The notes under the pieces: model-generated
Told to the model about the DNA's origin: nothing
What the model saw: the letters and a program-made list of their open reading frames with translations, nothing else
Database searches by the model: none
Program-made: the position numbers and the translations under genes
Origin: Haemonchus contortus
Lineage: Eukaryota; Nematoda; Chromadorea; Rhabditida; Trichostrongylidae
Length of the DNA stretch: 64,000 nt
Reading direction: 5' to 3'
Assembly (NCBI GenBank): GCA_000469685.2
Contig: LS997564.1
Coordinates: forward strand, 7,652,591 to 7,716,590
Shown here: piece by piece, positions 11,241-23,100 of the stretch
Numbering within the stretch: position 1 is the first letter of the stretch
How the letters are laid out: each line of letters starts with the position of its first letter

Positions 11241-11651
11241 ATGATGAGCTTGATTTCTGAATTCTTAATCTGAATCGTCACTATGCTACTGACTGGTCGC
11301 TCTCCCAAACAGCTCGTATTCTTCTTTTTTCATGGTATAGGCGATTTATATCGATGCTGGGCGGTGCAGGGTTGATCAGACACGTAGAAGACAGAAATGA
11401 AAAAAGGAATGATTACTGTTGATAAGAAAATGTTGAGATTGGCACGTAGTCTGAAGTATATGAACGCGTTTCCCAGTGCAGTTAATGCCTGTTCTGGCTC
11501 TTCATGGATGAGCTCAAATTTGCAAGTTCAATCATTGCTTTCCTTATTGGCTTCTTACCTGGTGATAATGTTTGTTGTTTATTTATAGCACATTAATTTT
11601 TCTTTACCCACTCATTTGATTTATGGCAGAAGATAGAATCTCGTACTGATA
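11241..11651. other. Intergenic, no gene seen
   Basis: Short frames only. Confidence 0.4.
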
Positions 11652-11853
11652 TACGCCCCACTTCACCGAGCTTTCCATTCCTCTGGGTCGATTAATTGGT
11701 AACAAACATATCTGGGAGGATAAGAGCACTGAGTTCTACATCGGCTGGTTACCACAAGTCGTTGTTTAGACTACATACGCATTCTGGGCCCTCCTACAAT
11801 TCTGGTTGAAAGTCGAATGCGGGTCGTATCCCAAAAGGGATCTACGCCGAAAC
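11652..11853 (+). repeat. tRNA-derived SINE, copy 5 (head missing)
   Basis: From cgagctttccattcctctgg through cgaatgcgggtcgtatccc. Diverged, and lacks the tRNA-like head. Confidence 0.75.
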
Positions 11854-11884
11854 CATATCCTTTATCAAAAGAATGGAGTATCTG

Positions 11885-12052
11885 AACAGGCGTACTACGG
11901 CTGCTTTCATAGTCCGCGATTTGGCCCGCGAGCGAGCAAGCGAGCGACCGGGTGACTACCCGTCCGGTGGTGTCGTTGTAAACAAGGGGCAAGCGCCGCC
12001 CCGGTCGCTTGCGGACCAAATCGTGGACTATGAAAGCAGTCTACGTGACAGG
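11885..12052. repeat. Fold-back palindrome (~165 bp)
   Basis: The left arm ctgctttcatagtccgcgat is repeated inverted as ggactatgaaagcag near 12016-12036. The arms extend through a GC-rich, partly repetitive core (gcgagcgagcaagcgagcg against cggtcgcttgcgga). The loop is around 11955-11995. It lies directly beside a SINE fragment. No coding role; probably a small fold-back transposon. Confidence 0.75.
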
Positions 12053-12922
12053 ATACGGTCACTCTCCATTTATTCCAAAGTCTTCGTCTAAAATGAATCA
12101 ATAACTGCTTGAAACTTCATTAATACAAATAAGCGGTGCAGTATTTGTTTTGCGTCGTTTTCTTTTGTAAAATTTTTGCAAGAGTTCTTCATCATTTATA
12201 TTTCGTCTTCATATCTTTAGAATTCATAGATACCCCGTCACATGATGTAATCATATGATGGGTCGCATTTTCTAAGTAGAGAATTGTGATAAATTAGGGG
12301 CCTTGCCTACGTTTTACATGCATATATGTATGTGCAAGGAATTCTCTCCGGTCTCACTTTTAAGAATGTCCCCTCAGAGCGCATGGTAGTCTATTGTTCT
12401 GCAGGAAGTTTTTTGGCTAGTGTGCCTATTCTCATTGTTAGCAGTAATGGTGCTCGAATTTGAGCGGAATTTATCTGTTTCGAATTCCACATCCACACTG
12501 AAAAAAGCTCGGTTCCCGCCTCGTCTGATTTGAAATGCTTCGTTTCATTTTTTTTTTGATTCAATCGATCCATAGAAAATTGATTTTTTTTTTGAAATCC
12601 GTGTGATCTAGAAAAGCCTGTGTGAATTATAACAATGAATTGGCAGAAGAAAGTCAAACTTTTGGACGGTTCCTGTTGCAAGACGATTTGAAGTATGAAG
12701 CTCAACTAGCCACTATGCTGGCAGAAAATCGGGAGAAACTGGAGGGTAACTGGATAGTCTCACGATTTGTTAGCTACAATCCCTAATTTGTCAAGAAGTC
12801 GTACAATTGAAATAGAAAATTTGAAAGAATAAGTTTATGAATGCCGACATTTTCGTTAAAAATACTCTCTTTTTATCTAGTAAGTACAAGAGTAAAGAGC
12901 ATAATCAGAAGCTTAACGAAGA
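12053..12922. other. Intergenic, no gene seen
   Basis: A minus-strand open frame of 104 codons at 12391-12705 is low-complexity-rich and has no recognisable domain. Confidence 0.4.
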
Positions 12923-13465
12923 TACAGTAGCGCTCAAAAGTCTCCGGTGAAATGGTTCTTCTGCGGTACTTCTCAGTCGTAACTCCTTTCCTACTGGATC
13001 TAATAGTGCGAAATTTCTATATGTGGAGCGTGGGTGTATTGTGAATATTTACCACTATTAATCTGCAATCTGTTCATGTTCCAGATATTCCAAAGGGCAT
13101 GAAAATAAAATCGACTGCAATTACTGATGGTGGTCTTTCTAGAATCTCTTTCTTTTTTGTCATGTCAAAAATGTACGAGCGGTAATGCCGAACACCATAG
13201 ATGTGAAAAACGCACATAAGGTGCAAATAAGTGCAGACGTCAACAATTTTAGTTTTAGCAAAATCTGCTACCGCAACAAACACCTTGCTCTATCTGTGGA
13301 TGTTGCAGCTTTGCAGTCAAATAGTGTTGGGTAGGGTGAAATATGCTCTAGTTAAACATATCCAAATTCTGCGCGATTTGGTTTACTAACAAAAAAGTTA
13401 TGAACGAAAAAGCGTCAAAGCATTTCACCGAACACTTTTGAGCGCTACCTTTGAGCGCTACTGTA
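12923..13465. mobile_element. TA-flanked MITE with CAGTAGCGCTCAAAAG ends
   Basis: The body is 12925-13463 (539 bp) between TA duplications. The left end is CAGTAGCGCTCAAAAGT and the right end is its inverse, with the GCGCTCAAA word doubled on the right. Both sub-ends continue to ggtgaaatg inside. TA target sites and a CAGT start indicate a Tc1/mariner-type non-autonomous element. No transposase frame. Confidence 0.85.
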
Positions 13466-14387
13466 TGTCATGTGTAAGTAGCTTGGCTAACCCAATAAGA
13501 GTCCATCTGAGGCGGCTCCTTCAATTGTCCTTCCCCCCCTCCCCTCCTTCCCCTTTTTGCTACAGCTACTGGGCGAACGTCGTCGACAAGTGATAACTAC
13601 AGTGTGAATGACAGAGCTGCCTCCTACCCATTGCTGTTCTTATCCGTGTAGACATCCTTTTTTGTAGTTTTAATGCCTGGGCGTAGTGGAAGATGAAGCT
13701 GTCATTATCCTCGAATATCATTAGCTCTTATCGACCATTTTCATCATCAACAGCTTTTGCCGCGTTTCCTGTCTACCATTAGCAATGTACGCGTTCCATC
13801 GGGCTATTTGGCTCGTTAATGTCGGCGCTGTAATATTTTGGAGAAAGGCGAAATATCGTTTTCATTGACTATGCAGCAATAGAAATCTGTATATTTTCTC
13901 AGGAAAAAGTTTGCATTCGAATGATTGACAGCCGTCTCATACAAGGGCGTCGTCATCGAAATGAAGAGGGCGCTCTAGCAGGACGATACAACCGTACCCG
14001 AATATCTACGACCACTTGCTAAACAGTATAAGGAGACATAACACTGACTTGCCAGAGTAAGTCAAGGAGTACCGAATTCGATGATTGTCCGAAAAGAAAA
14101 ATCGACCCGAAGTGGAAATTTGTGGAGACAGCATCCATGTGGGATGCAAGAGGTCTTGGTGGTTGGCTCAGTATGATTCAGGAAATCGGCATGTGATGGA
14201 TGTTAAAAGGCCGCATGGAGGCATAAATGATCACCAAGGGAGTGGTGAAGCAGAGTGTATCAGGATTGCATCTAATTTTGGTAACGCTGCCCTTGCCGTA
14301 TTAGCTGAGGCTCAGAGACCTGCACTGTGCGAACGGTAGGTGAGCGCCTAGTCGATTCCTGGAATGGATAATGCTCAGGGTTTCCCA
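13466..14387. other. Intergenic, possibly older part of a LINE
   Basis: No intact domain. The stretch just before 14388 may belong to the same degraded LINE, but I recognise no reverse-transcriptase motif in it. Confidence 0.3.
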
Positions 14388-14625
14388 CCCCAGAGTATTC
14401 GGCGTTCTATGCTCCGCCAAAGATCGAAGACCAGAGGTGCAGCGGCCGTTACCAAGAAATCGAAAATCAAATGGGCCGAACACGTCGTGCAATTCTGTGA
14501 TGAATGATGGGCCAGTGAGGTTGCCCGCAGGTTCCCTTGGGATGTTGAACGATCTCGAACGCTGCGGTCAAAGGGACAGACGTTCCCTGAGAAGGCTTCG
14601 AGGGGTTCCCCTTTTTATCCCCTGA
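14388..14625 (+). pseudogene. Degraded non-LTR (LINE) retrotransposon, C-terminal fragment
   Basis: One frame reads SMLRQRSKTRGAAAVTKKSK, then IKWAEHVVQFCDE, then a stop, then WASEVARRFPWDVERSRTLR. This resembles the conserved tail after the reverse transcriptase in nematode non-LTR elements (basic stretch, K/R-W-A-x-H-V motif, then W...P.D..R.R). It is short, with frame breaks, and non-functional. Assignment rests on this tail only. Confidence 0.6.
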
Positions 14626-15066
14626 GTAATAAGGGTTCACTGAATTTCGCTATTTCATTAAGGGAACGAATAGACGTTTAGTGGTCGTTCAAGATAATCG
14701 GTGATTAATGGGATGACAGATGATACGATTATTTCAATTTTAGAGATTCTTAATTCTTAACTTTTTCAGCGCTTTGTCGACCTTTATCGTTTGTTATCTT
14801 TTTCTACTCTATTCTGCACCTTTTTGTCACCAGCTATGTCACACCGAATTCTCGTCATCATTTCAGAGAGCAAACGTTCAACTGCAAACCAGAAAAGGCG
14901 GAGTGGATTCATTTTATCAATTATTATCACTGACTACAATCAAATTCTTTGTCCTCATCCTATTATCTCTATCATAGCCGCATGGTTTCGAACGATTCTG
15001 GGTATGGATCTACAGTGGAAAACAGCCTTTCCTGGGATGTGCCAACCACCAACCCCTCCTCCGGCT
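14626..15066. other. Intergenic, no gene seen
   Basis: Overlapping frames at 14774-15192 have no recognisable domain and run into SINE sequence. Confidence 0.4.
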
Positions 15067-15283
15067 TCTATTCAGAATCCTAGCGGCCTTACTGACTTAC
15101 GGGGGTCAGCCGTTGTACAAGTCACTATTTCATTATACCAGGCAAATCCGATAGTAGTTGCTCGACCCCGGAGAGATAAAGGGTGTGGTTGACTTAGGTA
15201 TATGTATTCTAATCTTTGACCGATTCGATACTCGGACCTGTGACCATGTGCGCCGCTTGCCACTCACTATACCACCTGCCCCT
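15067..15283 (-). repeat. tRNA-derived SINE, copy 6 (diverged)
   Basis: Reverse-orientation fragments in the right order: attcagaatcctagcgg, ccgttgtacaagtcac, gaccccggagagataaa, then the head, which ends gccactcactataccacctg. Several internal deletions; old. Confidence 0.72.
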
Positions 15284-16080
15284 TACCCTGCGAATAACTT
15301 TTAGTAAAAGCAGTCAAATGAAGCTTTAAATGATGACTATATCATTTTTAACCATCTTTATGTCCAACACCAGATTCTCAAGTGTTTTTACTGATTCCGT
15401 AGCGAAGTAGAATTAAGGTATTCAGAATTTTGAATTTTGGGTCTTGAATTCCAAAAATTTCAAGATTAAAAGCGAATTTTGTTGGTCTTCTTTTTGTGAT
15501 GATGTCAACCGAATTTGCAGTGCTTCCTCTTATCCTATTTTGAATTTTTTACATTTTAATTCTATTTTATCCATATCATTCTTCCTTCTAGGCGGCCGTT
15601 CTATAGATTATTGAAGTAATTAGTGAACTTGAATGTAATAATTAAACGGTCTAGAATGTCTACACATTCAAAGGGGTTCTTCGTTTCTGCTAGGATCTGC
15701 AATACAGCTTTCGGGGCTATGAGATTCAGTGGGGAAATGACCGGTCCAAGACGTCCACTTTTACTTCCCGACTCTCGCGAATGAATTTTCTTTTCACAGT
15801 TAGTGTGCGAGGCAAGATGGACAACATATATTATCAGTCTCCAGCATTTCTTACGGCTAGTATTATGGTAGCATTATGGGCACGTATTCTCGAATTTCGC
15901 TCGTCTGTGGTCACCGTTATCACCACTTTGGCACAAAAAAAGTAGCTGGTGTCTTCTAAATATGTACTTGCTGCTGCTTGCTCCTGGGAAATCGATCTTT
16001 ATCGACACCAACGATATATTGAAACTGCTCATTTTTGTTCGTTGTTACACAGAGTTTATTCATATTATCGATTTAGGTTA
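15284..16080. other. Intergenic, no gene seen
   Basis: AT-rich; nothing supportable. Confidence 0.4.
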
Positions 16081-16375
16081 GGGCGGAGGTGGTATAGTGG
16101 CAAGCGGCGCACTTCACTCACTCTTGGTCACGGGTTGGAATCCCGGATCAATATCCACCTAGGCCAACCAAGCCTTCCATCCCTCCGGGGTCGGTGAATT
16201 GGTACCAGACTCGTCTGGGAGGATAAAAGCACTGACTTGTACATCGACTGGCCACCACAAGTCATTGTTTAGGCCACATACGCACTCATTACGACACTAC
16301 GATTCTGAGTGGAAATCCAGTGCGGGGCGCATCCCTCACACGGGATTGATTAACGCCAAAAACTTTAGCCTTTAT
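16081..16375 (+). repeat. tRNA-derived SINE, copy 7 (full length)
   Basis: Collinear with copy 2 over its whole length and very similar, from gggcggaggtggtatagtgg to gattgattaacgccaaaaac. The B box has a C-to-G change (GGTTGGAATCC), so pol III transcription of this copy is probably weakened. Confidence 0.87.
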
Positions 16376-17454
16376 CCTTTTATTAATTTAGGTTACAGTC
16401 AGGAATCCTGAAATCTTCATGATTGCACACATCTGTTTCGTCGGAGGGAGGGGAGGACGAAGGGTGGTGCTTTGCTTTAGTAGAAAATTGAACGAAGAGT
16501 TTATAACTTTTTAAATTTCTTTGATGATCTCAACAGAGAAAACAATCGTTTAGTCGACATAATTATTACAAATACATAAATTATATTGCATTCAGATAGA
16601 AGAATTTGGAGTAAAACAATGAAAGATAGTTTCTTGCCCTCCTACCCAGACGAACCACCTGAACCACCTAGTTACCTCACCAGGACTGGTATTGGATCGT
16701 TCTAAAGTTTTGTACTATTTTGGTTATTGTTTTTTTTGCTTGAATGAAAATTTCTTCTTTTTCTCTTTTCGTAGTTTCTTTTCCCTTTTATTTCTCTTTT
16801 TTTCTAGAAGTCTGGAATCGGTAATTAGTCATGTGTAGGTGGACGAACCTGCTAGAAAATGGTATTGGCAGAGGTTTTTGATGAATTTCCTATTCTTCAT
16901 TCACGTGAACGATTTTTTTCAGCGGGGGGGGGGGGGGGGTTGTGGCAGTCAGTCATCACTTCCTGATATCTTATTGAGCGTTCACAAGCTACTTCTTCAT
17001 CACCCTGCTCTTCGGATATCCTTAGGCCGACCCGAAGTTGATCTCATGTTGAAACTTTCTATTACTATTTGTACTACTTCCTTCTTTAAATTATTGATCT
17101 ATCATTATTTACTTATTTTTTTCTGTTACACATTTTATGCTGCCCACGAATTTCTGAATTATTTCCTCATTCACTTTTTCAGTTACCTGATAATTTAGAT
17201 TCTCTTGGACTCAATTAAATTGAAGATTTATGCCTTTTAAAGAATTTTGATTGATTAGTCAATGACTTTTCGATTGTAATTTTGAAATATCAGCTTTAGG
17301 AAATTCTGGAGTAACCGGAGTGATTGAAAAATTTTCGACAGACATTTTCCGCCCAACCTCACACTAAAGTACTTCTTAGTCTTCTCAAATCCTCTCAAGT
17401 TCCACCGCGCTTAAGTTGTACAAGTGCATTTTCTTTGGTCCAGTTATCGCCTAT

Positions 17455-17485
<31 letters not shown>

Positions 17486-19599
17486 TCTATTTATTCACCT
17501 GTTGGTTCCTTTATCCACTTATTTATTTACTTTCAAGCTATCACTCTTAATCAACCATGGCAGTGTTGATTTTGCGAGACGGATCGTCACCGTTCGCTCC
17601 AATCAGTTTTTCAAACAGCTTTCGTCGGTGAACGAGCTCGCCTTTGACACCCTTGCGAAATATTTTCAGTTTTCATGCCACGTGTTAGTCGGAACTGGTT
17701 TCCCTTCTTCTCATACAGATTATCACACATTTTTGAATGCCTTCAAGGTCTTCGCTCTGTACTATCTGCTCCCTCGACTTTCGTAGTCTCCGCAGTCTCT
17801 CCCTATTTCTTCCTGTTCTATCTCATTCGCCATCTTCATTTGCTTACTTTACTCCAATCGGTCTCTCCAATCTTGAAAAGTAGAACTGATGATTCTTGTT
17901 GATCGTTGAGACAGAAAGCCTGAATGCCTGTTTTACTGCAGACATGGTGCCTGAACACAGTTCACCCTAGTTGCTGGGTGTCCTCCTCTGTCCTTTGAGG
18001 GTATGCCTCAAATGCCGCTTTTCATTGATATCCTGGGTTCATTACTGTACCGAAAGGTGAAAAGGCTGTACTCCACTGTTTTCTTCCTATTCGAAGTCGT
18101 CGTTTGAGTGAGAGTGTGACCTATACTAGAGAGGGCAAGCAGTTTTTGAAGGCCTTGATTTCATACAAATACACTATGTAGAGTGGCTTTAATTATTGAT
18201 TTTGTAGAAATAGAAGGCTCAATTGACTTGAGCGAGTCCGGGCTTGCACCATTCCACCATGCGACCGTCGTAGAAGCACCTCTCGCTCCCCCTTATATTA
18301 ATTATCTACTTTTATTTATTTTACACTTCTTTTGTTCTTTCGATTTTTCAATTTCATATGCAAATAACGCTTCTTCCGACATTCTCTTCCACCTTCCACT
18401 TTCTTTTTCGTAAATTTTGTGCCATTCCTTTGAACCCATTTCAATGCTCTATCCAACGGGGGACATCGATCTGCAATCAAACTCTCCTAACATTTTTACC
18501 TTTACAACGTTATCATTGAATTCTCGCGCATGTCAGTCCATGGCGGGGAATATGGCAAAATCGATCTGCGGCGGCAAAATATTTCGGTGTACTGACCAAT
18601 AGTGTTTCTGGAGTTATCCCCTACTTTCTTGTCGATGTGGTTCAGTCACTCCGGAAGATAATCAGTTTCCTGCCGTTCATGTTTTTCGTCGCGGTCCACT
18701 ACAAACGGAATGTCCCGTAGGGATGCTGATTTACTGGCAGAATGTTCAGCCTTGGAGAGATACAAATTCGCACTTGTTGCTTTCCTCCCAATGGCTCTGA
18801 ATGCCTGAGAAGTAGAAGTCTGAGATTGAGTTTCACAGAGGTCTAACGTTCAACCTATTCCTAATTGTACGCATCTTCATACTGCAAGGATAGCGCCTAC
18901 GACTTTATTTCGCTCGTGATTGGGAGGGTTAACAGGGCAGCAGTTGAGGAGTCACCCCTACACCTACCCCACCCCGTTTTTCCCTTGCTTCTCCTCCGTC
19001 ATAGATATCATCGCCAAGGAAAAGAATGGAAAGGGATTACGTTTAAACCTACTTTTGGGAAGGTTTTGGTACTGAGACCCGATCCGGCGTTGGAAGTGCC
19101 TCGGCAGCTGCGAAGAGTACTTGACAAGAGCTTCTTCGCAGCTACATGCCACAATGATTTAGCTGCTAGTTGATAGGGCAGAGGATAGATGCGATCGATA
19201 ATTTTTGATAAGACAAGATTAGATAGGAATTCCTGATAGCATCAGTGATACCACTGCATTTGAATTGATTTCATGAGAGTTTATTGAAGCATCGAGTTAA
19301 TCGTTCACATTTGCTGTCCGAAAACAACGGCTGAGACCACCGGGACCACATTTGTAGGTTTCAATGGATTTTTTTTATTCTCGTCTCATGAACGCCAATC
19401 GATCAAAATCATTTTCATAGTTAAATTATTACAAGATCTCGATTATTAATACGTAAGTCGGTCCCCATCCTTGGATTAGTGGCTCTATGGTGAACTTGTA
19501 GTCAGGGCATTTATTTGTTTATTTACATTTTAGTTGCAGTGATTCGGAGTCTGAATCATCGAAGTAATTGCCAAACGTTTCCAATAAAATCGATAAATC
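16376..19599. other. Long intergenic stretch, no supported gene
   Basis: Contains a run of 18 G at about 16923-16940 and a TTTA microsatellite at about 17450-17490. Open frames at 16839, 17424, 18183 and 18865 show no domain, no splice-phase partners and T-rich low-complexity content. No gene is claimed. Confidence 0.4.
17450..17530. repeat. (TTTA)n microsatellite
   Basis: About ten consecutive tatt/attt units followed by degenerate ones. Confidence 0.9.
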
Positions 19600-19965
19600 G
19601 ATATGCTAATCTCTGGAGCGATAGCCTACACTGTATCGGACATGAAGAGGAGGATGGGCACCGGCTACCTGTGCGCACTTATACGATTTTAGCCAGGAGG
19701 ATGTAGTTTTTTTAAACTAAGCCCCGGGAAGAGTACCGGGATGGGTGAGGTGATCACCTCGTGTCAAAAGCCGAAAGCTCGCACACTCGGGTGTTCCTCT
19801 CCCCTGAGGCCCAGTTAACACAATGCATATCCTCGACCCCAACCCCCTAACTACATTTTCTCCCAAAATCCAAACTGGGGCCTCCTGGTCTTTTATATTG
19901 TAAAATGTAAAAGATCAGAAGACCGATGATGATAAATGATTGTAAAAATAAAGTTCATTTTCATT
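19600..19965 (+). repeat. Possible non-LTR element 3' end
   Basis: A GC-richer block (ccccgggaagagtaccggga; cctctcccctgaggcccag) is followed by tttatattgtaaaatgtaaa and a gatgatgataaatgattg tail. This looks like the 3' UTR and microsatellite tail of a LINE, but no coding part is attached. Alternative: an unrelated repeat. Confidence 0.35.
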
Positions 19966-20113
19966 CAGTCACCTGGTCACAAAACGGCCGTGGATCATCG
20001 ATTTTATAGGGCCATTGATTTATTCATGCGCCGTCCATTTACATGAATTTCTTCGCCTTTCATCCGCTTTTTCTCCCTATCGATAACGGAGATTTACCAG
20101 TAACCAGTTATCC

Positions 20114-20138
20114 ATTCTTTCAGGGATTCGTCACAGAA
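20114..20138 (+). promoter_or_regulatory. Candidate splice-leader acceptor and 5' UTR of the aminotransferase gene
   Basis: A strong acceptor (cattctttcag, AG at 20122-20123) lies 15 bases before the ATG at 20139 with no donor or coding exon upstream in phase. In nematodes this is the usual place for SL1 trans-splicing; a normal cis intron in the 5' UTR is the alternative. Confidence 0.5.
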
Positions 20139-23100
20139 ATGATGTCCACACTTCGACTAACGAGACGTTTTTCCACATCACGATCACTTCAAGTCACGGC
20201 TCAAGAAGTTTTTGATAGAGAGGCAAAATATGGTTGTCATAACTACAAACCTTTACCAGTAGCATTGGCTAAAGGAGAAGGTAAGTCGAAAAGTTGATCT
20301 TCGTCATGGGATTTGTTACAGCGGATAGTAAAAGTTTGGTATATCGTTTGTAAAAAAATGAATCAAAACAAGAAATCTCGTATGGACTACTGTCCCCGTG
20401 CATGACCAAACCACTGGTAATGAGGGTGTTTTAGGCCTTTTTGTAGCGAGTTACACTGAAGCAAATTTTTGGGAAAAAAGTCATTCAATACGATGTATTC
20501 GGTCATGAATACTATGTATAGAATAGGAAGTCGCCAAGTATTAACCAATACTCTTCCAATCTGTTTACTTAGGGAGTAATGTAGTAAAGCCAAATAGTTG
20601 AACTACCACGCTCATTTTCAGGAGTATTCGTCTGGGATGTCGCTGGTAAGAGGTATTACGATTGCCTTGCCGGATACTCAGCCGTCAATCAGGGCCACTG
20701 CCACCCTCGGATAGTAGCGGTAAGTCGCTTTTCTTAGAGGAAATATAAACATATACACAAATATATAAACACAATGAATATGCAAGTGAAACACTTCCGC
20801 TATTGTAAACGAAAACAACATGGTAACTATTATATGAGAAGAATAATGTAATATAAAATGATCTTAAAATGGTGGTAGAATCTTTCTTCAAACTCTAGGT
20901 GGTGCAATTTGTGCAAGTTGCAGGGACCTATAGAGCTCTAATCTTTTATTCTGACCCATTCCGATATTTGTTTAATTGTTCGAATGTAAATAAACAATTT
21001 GGCAAAGTTTGGTACAAATCGCCCTGGTTGCTAATGGAAGACTAATAACTGGTTGCCCTTCACAGAGATTACTTTCTAGTGATTTCAGGCTGCTGTAAAA
21101 CAAATGCAATTACTCTCATTGACTTCACGAGCGTTTTATAATAATGTGCTTGGCGAGTACGAGGAATTCCTAGTCAAGAAATTCAAATACGACAAAGCTC
21201 TGCCTATGAATACTGGTAAGTTGTCTTTGCTGTTTGCTAAATGAAACTTCTGTAGGCCTCATTCAAGCATAAACGGGGTCCATAATAAAGTTTTGTACGT
21301 TTAAATATTTAATGAAGAACATATGTGGATTTTAAGGAGGTAGTATAATTAGTAGTTGAACTTGACGCTTCTTAAATCAGTGGGAAATCGTGATTTCGAA
21401 CAGCCGAAGTGTTTCCGTCACTAATCTTGGTGGTGGTGCTTAACAAATGTTCCATGTTTTTTTGTGGGTATTTTGAGCTAGCATACTACACTGTGATAAA
21501 AATATAGGTTACTGTAATGTAATGCTCTAAATGTTTGCATAAATTTACTTTATTCTATGTGCAAAAGTATAGTAATTGATCATAACTTGAAGTTCCAGGC
21601 GTCTATTAGGCAATGGAAGGCGAATGATGACTTTTTATGAATTATTTGTTTTTTGATTTTTGGGATTTGATTTTTATGACGCCTCATCATGGATATCTGA
21701 AATGTGTGGAAAACAAACCCCGGGGTGTGAAAAGATTGATTGAACATTAAGGCACTGGTGTAAAGATTCTGAAGTTTGAAAGTCACGAGTCGAAGAAAAA
21801 ACTTCCAAAAAACCATAAAGGTGTGAAATAAACAGAAAAAATGGAAAGATGAAAACAGCCAGCGGAGTGGTTTTTCTTTTTGAATTTGAATGAAAAAATG
21901 AAACCATTCTGTGCCTACTTGTGCCCTAGAATTTGAAGGAAATGCTCCGGGTTCAACTCAGAATTCGACGTAACTCAGAACTTCTCCCTCAGGGTTCTGT
22001 CAGAATAGCCAGAATACTGTTTCGTTATAGAGTTTTTCCCAATCAGCAATCAGGTTTTGATATGTAGTGGTTCTGGGTTGGTAGTAACGGGATCAGAGTG
22101 GTGGAGGGAATAAAATCACTACGATTCTCGTAACATCGTTATTTCAGGTGTTGAAGCGGCTGAATCGGCTGTGAAACTCGCTCGACGTTGGGCCTACGAC
22201 GTGAAAAAGGTCCCCACTAACAAGGCGAAGGTAAGACCAGTTCATGTTTCTCCGTGCATTAATGCCATGCTCTGGACCTTCTCTATAGACCGGTCTTTCG
22301 AAGCATCTTATTTTGGATACGTGGATTTTTTGGAGGATACCTTCTTCGGCATAATTTCAGATGATATTCGCGGAAGACAACTTCTGGGGCCGTTCAATAG
22401 CTGCAGTTTCGGCATCAAGCGACCCAGAATCCTACGGTGGCTTCGGACCGTTTGTACCATTATTCGAAAGGGTCCCCTACAATAATCTGCCAGCACTCGA
22501 AGTAAGGTTCTATAGAGTTTTCGATCGTGAAATTGGAAAAATTATTCCTATTCGATGAGAAATATTTTTGAAAACATTTACATCGAAACAAGCGACCAAA
22601 CGACTGTCAAACGAATCATGAGAAATTTCTTGTTCATTGTTGTATATGTTTGTATTTGTTGTATAAGTCCATTCCATTCGTTATGAAAGGGTAATTACCA
22701 AAAGTAAAGTTGCTTTTTCAGAAAGCCATATCTGATCCAAACACAGCTGCCTTCATGGTGGAACCAATCCAAGGTGAAGCCGGAGTAGTCGTGCCAGATA
22801 AGGGATACTTGAAGGTAGTTTGCGGTAATTATTGATAGTCATGAGTTCCAGCTGGGTCCGGGAACTTCTCCCCTAACACGGCGTCGCAGACGCCGCACCC
22901 GCCGCCTATCGCGGGATTGCGATGGAAGATTGGAGCGCGCAATTTGTGAGGTATGGAGTCCTTTAATTATTTGAATTGCCTGGCCGCTCTTTTCAATTCC
23001 AATGCAGTATTGATCGTCGTTTATATAGGAGGGGTCATTCTAATTAATTAAGTTTAATAAACACGAAAACGAGACAGAAACAGAAGAAAAAACGATTAAA

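Noticed and set aside
12391..12705. 104-codon minus-strand frame as a gene
   Set aside because: Low-complexity Lys/Asn content from A-rich runs; no domain and no adjoining exon.
17424..17902. Hydrophobic open frames as membrane proteins
   Set aside because: Hydrophobicity comes from the TTTA microsatellite and T-rich sequence.
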